NCBI RefSeq assembly: GCF_036711975.1
Contig: NC_091972.1
Span: 12,963,001-13,027,000, forward strand
DNA: 64,000 nucleotides
DNA from: Onthophagus taurus
Taxonomy: Eukaryota > Arthropoda > Insecta > Coleoptera > Scarabaeidae
Reading direction: 5' to 3'
Below, piece by piece: positions 41,840 to 55,100 of the stretch; the first letter of the stretch is position 1, and each line of letters opens with the position of its first letter. Under the pieces are notes generated by a model, which did not search any database, was not told the origin of the DNA, and saw only the letters and a list, made by a program, of their open reading frames with translations. The translations under genes and the position numbers were made by a program.

Positions 41840-42460
41840 TAATTAGGTATTACATATTATTTCATTTACTTATACAAGGTGATGCAGACCATGCAGTCCA
41901 TTTTTTAAACAGAAATATTAAAAAAGTTCGAATGAAAAGTAATAATATTCATAAAGGAACCACATTTATTCAGCTATTTTTTCTTTAATTTTTGTAACTA
42001 CCTGTGTTTTCAAATAAAATTACTTACACGGTTACTCTGAGACACCTGTACATCAAACGAACGCATAATAATACAACAAAGATATAATTTATAAATGTTG
42101 TACCGAACTTTTCACATTCCCTGTATTGCAAATATATCTATTTTAATATAAAATGAAGTTATAAATGTTATTTTCGTTTCAAAATGATATAAATGTTTTA
42201 TTGTTGTGAACCAAAATACTTAAAAAAACAAACGTAGTAAAAAGGTGGGCTACGACTACGATTATTAATAAAAAATCAAAATAATAAATAAATTGGAAAG
42301 TCAATAAAAAGATTGATTGTAATTCGTAATTAAGAAAAATTGTTAATAAACAATAATATTTAGAAGAAGTCGTTTAATTTCTTCATTAACAACATCGACG
42401 AGAAAAAGAATCGTAATAAAATAAACACGATGTTTTTTTAATCTATAAAGGGTCGGGCCT
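41840..42460. other. AT-rich intergenic DNA
   Basis: No gene or clear repeat is seen. Confidence 0.4.
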
Positions 42461-42464
42461 AGTA

Positions 42465-43240
42465 GAAAATAAACTCCGCCTCGTTGCTTCCGAACGTCCG
42501 TCGTCTGCGCCCCTCAGAAACTGACCGACCTGGTAAAGTGGGCTCTTAACAACCCAGCAAGAGACAAATTGCGCTCATCAACGCGAACTCACCCCTCCTA
42601 TTACAACCAACCCACACAAGAAGTGGTAAAATACTTATTAACATCTAGTGTATTGTAGTTATATTGTGTGACACATTTAAAAGTACATCGTTCATAAAAA
42701 ATAAAACCAAAAAAAGCTTGATTTAACAAAGAACATGTACGTTTACATTAAAATGAACTCAACCGAGAATTATTAAAATGATGCATACGACACCCCCACT
42801 GCGTCTCATTGTAGGAGATAAAATCCGGAAAATCCATCGAGATTACACAGGGTATTGGGCGTTCTTTACCCGGAGGGAACGTTGCTCAACTCCCTGGCAA
42901 TTTAGCCAATTGTGATCAGTTTCCAATTAAGTCCCATCGGACAGTGAGCGTGCCAACCACAGGGACGTATGCGAGTGTGGGTGGGCAATAAACTTGGTTC
43001 GGAGACGACTTATTAACAAAGCGATTTAACGGACGCGCTGTTCATTTCGCGTTCACCAATAAATCCAAATTTCATTTTTCGAACCTCCCCAGTAATAATA
43101 ACCGAGTCCCTTCGGGGATTACGTGACGTTGACGTCGACATCGACCGGATCCTCTTTTTTTCTATGAAATACCGGTCGATCTGTCGAGTTTAATTTGCCG
43201 GCTTACGTCCGCGTGTTTGCGCAAAGGGCGTTCTCCAATA
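42465..43240. promoter_or_regulatory. candidate regulatory island
   Basis: Two GC-richer non-coding blocks, 42465-42610 and 42790-43200. The second holds CTCATTGTAGG, CCAATTGTGATC, CCAATTAAG, GGGCAATAAAC and GACGTTGACGTCGACATCGA. No coding features. Candidate enhancer of hbn; inference from composition, motif content and position. Confidence 0.35.
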
Positions 43241-43665
43241 GACACCTAACGCCCTCGGCAGATATATAACCAGTTTGTTGAAGGGACCCGACGATATCCA
43301 GATGATGTTGGTTTAGGAGATTTACGTATTGAATAAATTCTTGAGGATGCGATATTGAGGAGGACCACCAGGAAACCTCCAAATCCGAAGTAATTACTGG
43401 ATTTACCAACATAAATACGTCTTCTTCTTTATAACACATCTTTATTGAATTTTAAGAACTTTTAATAAAACATTAAAATAATTATAAAGTTAAACATTAA
43501 TATGGCATACAATGTCTTATTTCAAGAAAATTTTGTGGGATAAATAATGAACAGACACTTTATAATGCTTGGCATCGAGAGTTATAAATATGGAAACTAA
43601 TTATTAGCAATTATATTCAGAGACACAAAAAATCTCACCCTTTAAGAACCACGTAAGGAAATACA

Positions 43666-43782
43666 ATAGGCTTGTTTTGGTTCAAGAGTTCTGCAGTCCC
43701 AAACAGTTCTGAACCTTTCTGTACATACATTTAATATGCAATATGTATGCGCAGAAAGATTCTTGAACCGAAACAGGTCTAA
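43666..43782. repeat. small foldback, about 117 bp
   Basis: ATAGGCTTGTTTTGGTTCAAGA at the left pairs with the complement (TCTTGAACCGAAACAGG and onward) at the right. Inside, GAACCTTTCTGTACATAC pairs with GTATGCGCAGAAAGATTC. The loop carries AATATGCAATATG. Confidence 0.7.
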
Positions 43783-43899
43783 TATCAAACCGATGAAGAA
43801 TAACTAGCAAAAGAGACAGAGTGGATAACAGTCAAACTTGGGAAGTAACTAAATCAATTAGAATTAATAAGGAAAATATTTTTATTCTATATATTCCTC

Positions 43900-46740
43900 A
43901 ATTATTCTAAAATATATATGCCAAAATTGTAAAAATAGTAGATAGACCGCCTCCAGTAACAGTAGAAGGAATGTCCCTAATAGTGATGACTGACTAAGCT
44001 TAATAGCCAAGTCCGGTCTTGGCACTCATATCAAAACAAATATAATAGACCTATAAGGGTTGTTGTTAATAAACTTTTAGTTATCGGGCATTAGATCACA
44101 TACAAGACTATTGGGCCAAAGAACCAAGATGCATCAACTGTAATAGAGGTTGGAGTAGCTTAAATTTGTTAACTGCTGTAAAAATCATCCAGACAGAAAA
44201 TAAGTAAGCATCTAAAAATCGAATAGCATTGAATCATTTAAGGCCAAATTACAGGTAAAAGCTACGCAGGCTACGAACGAGGAAAAGATTGCTTAACAAT
44301 ATATGCCAGTTGAGCAAATCTTAAAACTAAGTTTGACCCAACTAAATGAACATAATCAAATATTCAAAAATTAGCTATTCTTAAAATGGTAATAGATTCT
44401 TGCAATATCAAGAAGAAATGTAAGCAGTCCTAAACTGCTTCACATCATTTTCAATCATATTCAAATCAAATTCAATCAAGAAACATTAGTATTTATAATT
44501 TCTGAGCAAGCAAGGTAATATACCATATTTATAGTGGGTGGAGATTTTGATGCAAAATACATCAACTTAAGTAATTAAAGAAAATAAATGAGAATACATA
44601 TCAACCGGTCAACCAACCCGCTGGCCAAAAGATCAAGATAACGAAGCAGAATCTTCGTTATGTTATCAAAAACATATTTTTCAGGTATTGGAAAATTAAG
44701 AAAATTCCTTCTTCTCTAAACTCTGATCACTCACCAATATTAATAACATTAAGTGAAGATTCAAGCAAAGTTATTGGTTGAGGATATTCCAACAGCGCTA
44801 TGGGAAAACACTTGAATACCGCTACTCAGTATTTAAAAAGACTCGGCAGATCAAAGATGAATCTATGAATACCTGAGAAGTATAACTTGATAATAGTACT
44901 GATTAATCTTTTTGGAAAACTACTAAAAGACTTATAATAAGATTTATAATAAAGAGTCCTCCAATTAAAAACGCTGACGGGAACTGAGCTAGAAATAACA
45001 ATCAAAAAGTTAAAGCCTTTTGCAAATTATCTAGAATAAACATTTACACTATATGAAGGCAAAAAGAAGAACCAGAATGATGTGAATCATTTCAAGAGGA
45101 AGAAACAATTATACTAATATCATCTAATGAAGTGTATACAAAGATAAAAGAAAATATTAACTTGAAAAAGCCAATGGGTTTGATTTAATAACTGGAGAAT
45201 GATTGAAAAAGAAAATCCCTAAGAAAGCTATACTTTAACATATCTACTCAATGCTGCCTTCAGATTAAGACATGTTACCAAATTTTGGAGGATGGCTGGA
45301 TAATACTCAAACCAGGAAAACCTCCTTATTAAGTAACATATTATGGATCAACATCATTGCTGCCAGTAATAACAAAATTATTTGAAGAACTCATTTAAAA
45401 AGAATAAAACCCATAATTGAAGCCAAGGTATTAATCTCAAATCACCAATTTGGTTTTAGAAACAAACATTCTACAAATGACCAGGTACACATAATAACAA
45501 AGGTAATAGAGAGAATATTAGAAGAATAAATGTGTTCTACAATATTTTTCAGAAATAGCGTAAGCATTTGATAAGATGTAGTTTCAAGGTTAATGTAGTT
45601 AACTTACAAACTAAGCATACCTACCGAAGCAGTTTTCATGAAATATTAGAATTCTATACCTCAGATAGATATTTCAGAATAAAGCAAGAAGCTCCCTCGG
45701 AACTAAAACCCATTAAAGCTAATGTACTCCAGGGAAGTGTATTGGGTCCCATCTTGTACCTCTTATACACGTGCGATATACTAGAAGTAGAAAACAGTAC
45801 TGGTAATGTGTAGTGAACAGTGCTTCACGGATGGAGAAGTATCGGCTGTCGATCCAAGATTTCATCCGTTCTTCCTGTTGGTTCCCCTTGAAAAGGGGCA
45901 GACGTTTTGCCAAGATCTCACCTGGTATCTTTAGCCCGTTGTCGTAGTCTCCTGTCGGCACCCAACCTAACCCAACCCAACCCAACATGATGAACCAACA
46001 GGACATGAACGAATGGAATCTCGGATCAACCACAACAACACAGAAAACAGTACTATTGCAACATTTGTTGATGACATAGTTATATTCTAATGTTAGGAAG
46101 AAATAAAGAGCGATTGTTGAACTACAAACAGTCAGAATTCAAATCTATTCATGTTAACTAACCAGTAAATCATAAATCTAGGTATATGATGCAAAGTTCC
46201 ATTGGAAAGCACATGTTAAATAGAAAACATAGAAGCACGGAATAAGATATAGAAACATGTATTGGCTGATAGGGAAATATTCCACTATGTCGTTTTATAA
46301 TAAGATTTGAAAACCTGTATGGACACAAGGTATCCAGTTATGGGGCTACTATGGAACTACACTAGACAAAGTAATATAGCTATAATTGAAAGATTTCAGA
46401 ATAAAGTACAAAGAAACATCGTTGATGCATCTTGGTACATTGGGAACAGCAACTTCCATAGAGACCTGAACTGGAAACGGGAAACCAAAGTATTAGGAAC
46501 TTAGCCAATAGTCATGAGGAATAACTATATCGTCATGTTAACATCGAAACAATTCAGCTGCTTAATAATATCGAACTAGAAAGAAGACTCAAACAGAGTA
46601 GAACATTCCTCAAGTCCACGGACAGTTATATTGTAAAGACTATGCCTCTAGTTTTCCTACGAGTTTTCTGTTACTCTACTTTTCCTCCTCTAGTTGGTCC
46701 ATTAGATAATATTTTTTATAATGTGATTGTCGAATAATAA
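43900..46740 (+). mobile_element. decayed Jockey-type LINE, most of ORF1 end to 3' end
   Basis: Fragments in order on the plus strand are as follows. Near 44130-44200 is a Cys/His knuckle-like remnant of ORF1. Near 44600-44720 the endonuclease part reads STGQPTRWPKDQ, then SDHSPILIT in another frame. Near 45160-45500 are early RT blocks with a clear QFGFRNKHSTNDQVH-like run. At 45655-45800 come ANVLQGSVLGPILYLLYT and ENST; after the insert, TIATFVDDIVIF holds the catalytic DD (as VDD). At 46310-46500 the end reads GLLWNYTRQSNIAIIERFQN, then KVQRNIVDA. Stops and frameshifts are numerous. The copy ends near AATAAATTAAAGCATTGAAAA at about 46740. Confidence 0.8.
45802..46041. mobile_element. 240-bp SINE-like insertion with 13-bp target duplication
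   Basis: AGAAAACAGTACT stands at 45789-45801 and again at 46042-46054. The host Jockey reading frame (ENST, then IATF) resumes exactly after the second copy. The insert has no Jockey similarity. It contains a (TTGGG)n-like run on the minus strand (ACCCAACCTAACCCAACCC on the plus strand, about 45958-45986) and a CpG-bearing body. Target duplication length fits LINE-driven retroposition; the ends ACAACAACAC and GGTAATGTG do not decide the orientation. Confidence 0.8.
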
Positions 46741-46744
46741 ATTA

Positions 46745-47420
46745 AAGCATTGAAAATACCGGCGCCTCCACCATGTCCATTACAATATGAATTTATATGG
46801 ATACTGTGGGTAAAAAGGTCATATTTCTTAATGAAAGAGTAATAACTTTATTTGAAGCACATAAAGTATGTAAATACACAAAACCTGCCATATCTTGCAT
46901 TACATACATCTATATACTTTACTTGACATTTGTAACAATATTTTGTGACTCCAAGAAATAAAACCATTGAAAACAATACTTTTTGACGTAAGGTATATTT
47001 ACGAATATCAAATGATAAAAGATTAATGATAATGATATAATATTTATTAACTTCTTCTAAACAACAATAAAACTTAAAAATGTAGTACCATACGAGTAAC
47101 TTTTTTTTATCAAATAAAAACACCTAAACTATGAGATTTTGTAATTTTCATTTACAAACTTTATCCTAAAAGTGCACTTTGCAATCCGCAAATTTTAATT
47201 ACAGGATTTCTCTCGTTCTCACGTGTATATACACCACTGGTTCGGAATACGTACATCAAAAACCTAATTAAAACGTAACTACTTAGTTAATCCCTTCTAT
47301 GTTGAATGTGTTACTACATGGGGTGCTGTTCGCAGTAAATCCGCTTCAACATAAATATGTGGAAACTGTTCTCTCATCGGAAACCGGAATGGATGTCAAT
47401 GGAATTACCAGTTGGAATTA
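46745..47420. other. AT-rich intergenic DNA
   Basis: No gene or repeat recognised. Confidence 0.4.
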
Positions 47421-47429
47421 AATATAGAA

Positions 47430-47650
47430 ATGTTTTTCTGGCGGAGTGTGGCTCGCCCGAGGATTTAATTTTGGCAATGTTTGTCTCGTAAAAACCAATA
47501 ACTGGTGGCGGCGCGGATTCAGTACGGTTTCGTCGATCCCATCCCCAGTTCGTCCTTCTCTTTATCCGCGGCGACTGCCCCCAGGGCACCCTCACGTAGA
47601 CTCAGCCCGTCCCATTCACGCGAAACTGTCATTTTCTCCCCTTTTTAAAG
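47430..47650. promoter_or_regulatory. candidate regulatory island
   Basis: A short, strongly GC-richer block (for example GTGGCGGCGCGGATTC and CCGCGGCGACTGCCC) in AT-rich DNA, open by composition in more than one frame but with no protein features. It could be a conserved element or a foreign scrap; nothing firmer can be said. Confidence 0.25.
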
Positions 47651-48630
47651 TAGTAATGAACCCGCAGTTAGTTTGTTTAGTTTCGCTCATTGAATTTAAC
47701 CCCCTCTGTCCAAGATTAATTTGTTTTAATAAAATAGAATTTTAGTTCAAGTTTAGTTTTAACAAACCAAAAGAAATTAGAGAATGAGTTTAGTGAAATC
47801 CTTTTATTTTACTAATGAGGGTCTTTTTACGTAAGACGGAGTTATTGGTAATTCAGTTGCTTTGTTCAGGTAAAAAATCTTGTGCTACTGTTACGGTAAC
47901 CACATCCCCATTTGTCGAAACTCTTAATTACGGCAATACTGCTATTAGTTATCGACGAACAATGATGAATACGTGCGCCCCGTTAAGATCTTCATTGTTA
48001 AAAGATTTGCGGTTTTAGTCTTTCTTTTTTCAAGTAGATTTCGTCAAATAGGATTTCTGCTTTACTTGACACATTATCTGCTTTGTAAAATACCAACTGT
48101 TTCTTGGAATGAGGCGCCATTAAGATTACCTATTGTTCAACATTCTTTTAACAAGTAAGTACGTACTTCCCACTCATTTACCACAATAAAATAATGCGGT
48201 ACCACTCATTGCGCACGAAGATGATTTTCATTTCAATATTTGGCACGAAATTCAAATTCGGTATACATAAAATAAGTGCTACTTTATGGATACGATGATA
48301 CTTTTGTCATTTGGCCACACTGCAAACACCGGTATCTGAAAATTCAGTGCGAAGGAAGTAAAATAAATTTACTCTTCCTGGATGTGTAACATGATGCCAT
48401 AATCCGAACGGAATTTCGAGTGTTGACTAAAACGAGAAACGGATGTGACTTTGGCAAAAATGGAGCAAGCTTTAGAAATAAATCAGAAAGAAAAGCAATG
48501 TAAGCTAATTCGTACACTCAAAGTCTAATCTCGCCCAAGACGCCCCGGCCACTTAGACCATCACTGATGACATCGCAGGATTAACAGTTAAGTAGTGCTT
48601 GTTAGTCATGTTCACCAACGTTCGAATATC
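47650..48630. other. intergenic DNA, nothing recognised
   Basis: No gene is supported. Open frames of 60-70 codons here lack family features and adequate composition. Confidence 0.35.
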
Positions 48631-48639
48631 AACATTTAT

Positions 48640-48960
48640 ATTCTATTGTGCTGTGGAAAAAGCATACATATGGGCTTTACAATGTTCCAGAACCGAACGC
48701 AGTTGAGAAGCGTAAATCGAAAACAAAATAGGTACAAGTATGGAAATCTGTAGTACATCTGACATGACACTACCATGTAGAGACAACTCTCGATTAAAAG
48801 TTATTTGCTGTGATCGATTGCTAAGATAGTTTTGAATAAGTTTGATGCAAATTGCGATAATCCAATACATACACTGAAGGATTACAACCAATAGTTCTTG
48901 CCGCAATTTTCACACAATCCAATCTTCGTTTTTTATATCACTTTTATTTTGCCCGCCACA
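48640..48960 (-). mobile_element. LINE reverse-transcriptase fragment
   Basis: The minus-strand frame reads LIQNYLSNRSQQITFNRELS, then ISILVPILFSIYASQLRSVL and EHCKAHMYA. This is the RT stretch SYLSNRxQxV...VPQGSILGPLLFxIYxxDL...HxYADD of CR1/Jockey-like LINEs. The frame is open for 87 codons but degraded (the PQGS box reads LQIS) and ends before the DD. Confidence 0.75.
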
Positions 48961-49559
48961 GGAATCACAAAAAGTTCTTAAATTGTATACGAAAGATAAC
49001 AACATTGATAAAATGATTCAGATTAAACATATTTCATCACTTCCCTTCGTTGAGGGATCATCATTTGTTGTGATATATACCTTTACCTTTTCAAATAATA
49101 AAATTTTCTGCTTTATTTAAATTAAGTTTTCTGTCAACTTGGTGTTTGGCCAGATTTTTATTTTCTTTATGTTTTTCGACAGAATTGCTGACATTGTTTA
49201 CTCCATTTGTATGAGAAGCTTTTTGAAGCCTAAAAGTATCATAGGGCCAGTACATTTTTTGGGTAGCCAATTGCCATATCTATGTTATTATTAAGTTCAG
49301 TCCTGAATGTGTCGTATGATACGTGATTTTATGGATAGCTATTTATAAACAATCCATGAAGTTTCAAAATATTCAACTCTTCAGGTAAATAAAATTAAAC
49401 TTATTCGTAATTGACTTATGGCCTCTCAAAGACTTGAAGACTTGAGACTTTCTGGGCTTGGTACATGATGTGTAGGGGCAAACACCCTTTTACATATCTT
49501 CCAGGAAAACTTCCTAAAAAACAGGGTTAAATATTTTTTTAGTGTTATGTAACAATTAA

Positions 49560-49810
49560 GAATTAGACAATAAAATTCTTTAAATTCCTTGAAGTTCTTT
49601 ATTTATCTGTGTTTATGTTTATGTACTAGCGTCGACGTTACGAGGTCGCCTGTCTCACTTCTTCTGCGCAACTGACCGGCCAAGATGGATTTGCCAAGCT
49701 GTACAAAGAGATTGGAGAATTTGATTAGGATAATGGAAAAGGAGCTTGGCGTCAGCACAGAATAACCAGAAGTAACACTGGCGGTATCAGTATTATAGCG
49801 AGTTTCCAAG
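49560..49810. repeat. unclassified repeat with the shared 26-base word
   Basis: The word at 49678-49703 (GGCCAAGATGGATTTGCCAA, then GCTGTA) matches, with three differences each, the words at both edges of the gypsy-type fossil at 19.2-20.4 kb. The flanking sequence (GAAGTTCTTTATTTATCTGTG and onward) looks like the end of a repeat, but no partner copy is seen. Confidence 0.35.
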
Positions 49811-50224
49811 GTATGCTGCTATTGGTGGTAAAGATTTGGCGTGATATTCCGCCAAATAGTGTCATTTCTTGTTATTCTGTGTCTTTGCTAACTCGTGATA
49901 AGATGGCGGATTTTAAATCGCGGTCACAAAACGAGCCAACATCAAACGAATCGACGGTAGTGTCATTTCTGGTTATTCTGTGGCGTCAGTATTGGTAACA
50001 CTTGGAACATCGTCAGAAGTAAGATCGAAGTTCGATCGTTTCCACTTCCTCAACGATACAACGAAGCTGAAAAGATTGGAAAATTCTCGCCAGATCTCTG
50101 AACCAACGTCAACTTCTCAAGAAGGGTCAGCAGAAGTCCGTCGCTGCAAAATCGCAGACATTTCCTTGGTTCTGTAATTGGTTTGAGCTGGCATCTGCTC
50201 CATCGGGAAAACTTCGTTGGTTTT

Positions 50225-50560
50225 CATTAATTGGAAATTCAAGATCAACGCCGTCAGCTACCAACAGCGAGTTTTGCGAGATGTTCTGGAGCAAGATTGC
50301 TTTGCGAAGAGCTGGTTTTGCCTAATTTTCCGGATCTCAATGTAATCCCAATGAATTACTCCGTTTGGTCTATTTTAGGGCAAAAAATCTCAAAAACACG
50401 ATACGTCATTGTAGAACCACTCAAAATGGCTCTGGTACGTGCTGGGGATGAGATTACGGTAGAAATGTGTCTTCGTAAATGTTCTGTTGTTTCACCTTCA
50501 ACCTGTATAAATAAGATTGGATGCGAAACACACTTTTACCAACGTCGGGTTATTTGAGGT
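50225..50560 (+). mobile_element. Tc1/mariner transposase relic, C-terminal part
   Basis: The plus-strand frame 50231-50557 reads NFPDLNVIPMNYSVWSILGQ and KISKTRYVIVEPLKMALVRA, then EITVEMCLRKC. It matches the C-terminal part of Tc1/mariner transposases (WPPNSPDLNPIDYSVWxxL, then KxRxxNxExLKxAlxxaWdei). The N-terminal part is not found. It belongs to a different lineage from the mariner at 8.1-9.5 kb (DYSVW rather than DFFLWG box). Confidence 0.75.
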
Positions 50561-51700
50561 TAAGTTAAGAACACCCTAATACATATACTTACAGACTGTA
50601 TTTCGCATGACGGACACATCATCATTCCCCGCAGAGTCATAGGACTATCTTCTGCTATGGAACTATTATTATTCATCTCTCCTAAAATCATCAATTGACA
50701 CTATCAGTTTAATTTTATCACAAAATGGGCTGTACTCGTTTTTCCACTTGACTCTTCAATTAGCTACTAGAGCTTGATAAGAAATATCGATCAAACAGAG
50801 TTAGTAAAGATCAATTTTTCCAGAAAGTCCAAAGGTCTAAAACAACAAAGTCCAGTAGGTAAAAGAATATCTACTTACTTTCCAGTTTTCTTCATAGATT
50901 CTGTCATAGTCAAAAGCATATCCATTTTTGCACTTCCACCCATATTCGTTGTAATAAATCATATGTATTGGTTTATTGATCTTTAAGTTTTGACTCGTTT
51001 CTGACATCTTTATCTCATTTCTATTTACATCTTCGACTTTTTATTTGTACCCCGTGACGCAACTGACCATAACAAAAAGCTTTACCCCGAAGCGGGCTTC
51101 AGCTTTACTTCCGGAATGATAAATGTACCTCGAAGAGTAATAAACTTTCCTGTATACCAATATTTTAAAAATAGAACAACGAATTCTGGAAAGTTGAGCT
51201 AAAATGCAGAATCCATCAAGAGATATCGATCACGTGGTCTATCCAATAATCTTTGATTTTGTTTTTTCTTAGTGGCATAACATACATTTCATCCACTGTT
51301 TTAGGTATCTAATTTAGCACTACATTTTCTGAATTTTTTTCCATAAATAAATCATGGTACATATTTGTTTGAATAAATTATCCAACGAGCATTAAACATG
51401 GTCCTTATTGGTTGTTATAATATGACCAAGCTTTTAACTCGAATCATTTCGCGGTATAAAACGGACAAGATATGGTGAGCAGAAACGATTAGACCCGAAA
51501 GAAAATCCAACATTAATTAATTTTTAAAACCAAATAGGTACGATAATGCGTAAATATCGGTTTATGACTAAAGATAATCACCTAATTACATATGCATTAC
51601 ATTATACTCGACCCGGCAATAAATAAGAGTTTCGACGCGAAATTAAATGTGCTATCTTTACAATTTGAACACCTGATGCGCTTCTCAGAGACAAGCACAT
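50561..51700. other. intergenic DNA, nothing recognised
   Basis: No gene is supported on either strand. Confidence 0.4.
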
Positions 51701-52136
51701 TGCGCTAGAATTTTTGGCCACTCTTCTCCTCTGCTGTAATCGCCCACTGGTTCATACTATCTCTGTTTAACTTATTCCGACCAACGATAAAATCCTGTAG
51801 TAACGAAATAACCTCGTATAATATTGTCCCCCAATTCATTACACCGTTTAATAAAATTTCATAATGTGATGTCGTCGGCGCGGTTTACACGATGTCGGCG
51901 TCTGCGCCCTTTTCCATAAACGTTCCGAACAACGTTTCGATTGGTTTAAAGCTTTAGGGTGGGCAGAACTCTCGGTCGACGTCGGAGTTAACCCTCCAAA
52001 CGGACGATTCAAAAGTTCAGTTTGGGCTACGAACCCCGTCTAGTGAACTCTTAGAACGATAAAACTAATCAGTTCTTTTTTTGCTCGAAAACATTTTCGT
52101 TAACGTGTCAAATAAAACATTTTTTTAAAATAAATA
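51700..52136 (+). promoter_or_regulatory. homeobrain promoter and 5' UTR region
   Basis: A CpG-richer stretch directly upstream of the hbn start codon, with dense blocks at 51880-52050 (GATGTCGGCGTCTGCGCCC, GGTCGACGTCGGAGTTAACC). TTCAGTTTGGGC near 52017 resembles an arthropod initiator (TCAGTY). No TATA box could be assigned. A 5' UTR of roughly 120 bases is plausible. Confidence 0.45.
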
Positions 52137-55100
52137 ATGGCTCAAGGAACTCAACAATCCGAAGAAATGCGTCCAAAAAACGTTTATTCCATCGAACAAT
52201 TATTGGGAATGGCTAAAAGTTCTCCGTCAAAAGAAAAACAACCAGAAGGTAAGTTTCAAAATTTGACTATTTGCAATTTTTGAGTTGTATACGATACGAG
52301 TGATTTGAATTTTTGCGCATGAGCAAAGTCAATCTTGAAAATTGTTTTCCGAAACTTTCGCCAGAGGCGATGTAAAGTAAAGCTGTGGGTTTATAATTTC
52401 GTTAGGGAGATTAGGACAGTTTTAGAAGGGGTTGGAAAATTGGTTGTGGGGATGAAAATGGTTGATTTTCACAGTTTGTTAGAAAATAATTAGTAATTAG
52501 GCAACTTTTCGATCCTGCTATTTATTAACTTTTTATAAATTAGAGCAATTAATTATTTTTGTGACAAGTAAAGCGTAAAATCCCCATTGTTCGTGTTTTT
52601 TGATACATAATAGATACGTTTAGAATAAGTTTCATACAATGTTAGGTATTTAGTTAGTAAATTTGACCCATTCAAGTGGGTATTAAGGTGCTTTTAAACT
52701 TCGAGGGTGACTCGGAGGGTTCAATAAAAAATAAAACGAGGTGTGTTCTCTTTATATGGTAAGAGGACATGCATGCTGTTGAGTGTACACAGGGGATGTT
52801 ATATTTTAAATGACAATATAACTAAAGAGCTAAAGAACCGACTCTTTTTGATCCCTACTATTTATATAAGTTCTTTTTTGTGTTTCAACCGGTGGGGTTA
52901 TTGTTATTGTTAAAAATCTTTGTGTAAACTCGAGGATCGTTTACACATCATAAATTAGCCATAAAGATGTTTTGATTTTCAAACACAAATTAATTAATGA
53001 GAATTTAGTAGTATGTAAGTATTCAAATAATCTTCATTGAATGAGGATTACATTTTTGTTCGTTCAAAAAAAAATGAATTGTGTAGTTCGAACAATTTAC
53101 GAGTTGTATTCACTGTTTATCGTACCCGTGCAGGATTTTCGCTATTCATGATCGTAGGGCATAAAAACGAACTAAAAATATAAAAGGATTATCGTTGTTA
53201 TACAACGCTTTACTCATAGTTTTGGTATCCAACAGAAAACCAGGTGTATCACGTGGAAATATTAAAAAATAAATTGAATAGGTTTATTTCAGTCAATTTT
53301 AAAAAGAAATTAATAATCCAAGTTAACCTACTCAATTCGTTCTCTTTGGTTTATAACGTTTTAGTTGAAAATTTAGTATTCATAACTAGACATGGAGCAT
53401 CATCTCTTTTATACATGGGGGAGGGGATAAATGGTATAGGATGGGCGCCACGACGCCCTTCGCTTTACCCTTCACGTATGGGGAAGGGGGGCGACGCTAA
53501 CGTCCGGTTCGAGCCGGACATGGACACAGGGCGCTTTAGAACATTTGATTCGTTTATGGAAATGGACGGACGAGCGCGTTGTACGTGAGCCCGAGCGCAT
53601 CTCGAATTAAGTCTCGATGAAAGAGCGGAACGGACCAGAATCCGATTAACATTATACTGAAGAGAGCGCGCGGTGCACACACGCGCCCGCCGGCTCACAA
53701 AGATGAAACAACCTGGGGGTTTAGCGCAGGAAATTGCCCACACAACTTAAAAATAAAACGTCTAGTATGACCAAAACGTAAACTCTCTACTATATAATGC
53801 ATGCACAAGATAATTATATGTGTATTGTGTTTAAAAGCTTATGGGGCAGTTTCTACCGCAATAATAAACCATCATTAAATTTTAATATTCATTTGTGGTA
53901 CTCGTCAATATTATTTTCTAGAAGAAAAATGCAATAATTTGTTAACTACATTTAGAAGAAAAATCGTAATTACCGTATTTTCTCGAATCTTATCCGCACT
54001 CGAATCTAACCCGCACCCCGATTTTAAAAATGCATAGTGGTAAAAAAATTTAGTTTGCGAATGTAATCCGCATCTTTCTCTGAGCAATTCGACAACACCA
54101 AAACAATGCGTTGCTTGTTGTTAACCATAAATATATATTTTTTCCGTTGACTGACGCTGATGCACCTAAAGAAACCTTGTTTACGACGAGTTTTTATTGG
54201 ACTAAACTTTAAATTTACCAAGCCATTAAAAATTGGAAAATAAATATAATTTGAAAAATAAATAGTAATGCCTAGCACGAATTCAGTTCATATACCGCCC
54301 TCGTAGTAGCTCGAACGTGGTGTGTGTTTAATTATACATATAACAGAGTAATTATGGAAAAAAAGTAGCAAAAATCGAAGAGGCTCTTCTATACAGCGAA
54401 CTTTAAAGAGATGTTATTAAGTTAGCGTTAAAAGAAAGAAATCGAAAAGCTGGTACAATTTTTGCCGTTAGTTAAACGTTGCGGCTGTTGCGGAAAGACA
54501 AGGCAGCTATTGCAGACTGTGAGGCATCGTGCAAAAAATTTACCGTGTCAAAGAAGAGACGATTTCATGAAATTGACGAGGCAGTTTTCTGGTTCTCTCA
54601 AGAAAAACGGAAGGAGAGACTAAAAAATTTTTAATACTAGCAAAGGTTGGACAAACAACAATTTCCCAAAAGCTCCTAATGATTTTCAAAAAAATTTCAA
54701 TTTATCTCAAACGGAATGGCAGTATATGCCTCCCAATTACACACTGGAAAGAAGAGGTGTGTGGGAAATTTCCTTAGAAACGAGTGGTTGCGAAAAATTG
54801 CGCATAACATTGATGCTAGCAGTAACAAGTGATAGGGAACAATTGCTGTCATTATTAATATTGAGAAAAAAACCATTCTGAAATCCGAAAGACTTCCCGG
54901 ATGACATCTTAGTTAGGGCACAACAAAAAGGATGGATAATAGAAAAGCTTATGATGGAATAGTTAGGACAAGTATGGAGTCGTAGACCAGGAACACACAT
55001 GGAAAACGATCCCTGAAAACAATATTATAACATCATTTAAGAAGTTTTGTATAACCAATGCTTTGGACAGATCCGAAGATGACGTAATATGGGCAGAAAT

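Noticed and set aside
45958-45986. Telomere-type repeat (TTGGG/TTAGG)
   Set aside because: Only a few units, mixed sequence, and enclosed in an insertion with target duplications inside a LINE; not a telomere.
53502-53519. Possible tRNA or pol III promoter at GTCCGGTTCGAGCCGGAC
   Set aside because: The GGTTCGA core resembles a B box, but no A box, acceptor stem or cloverleaf could be folded around it; it is better seen as a short palindrome.
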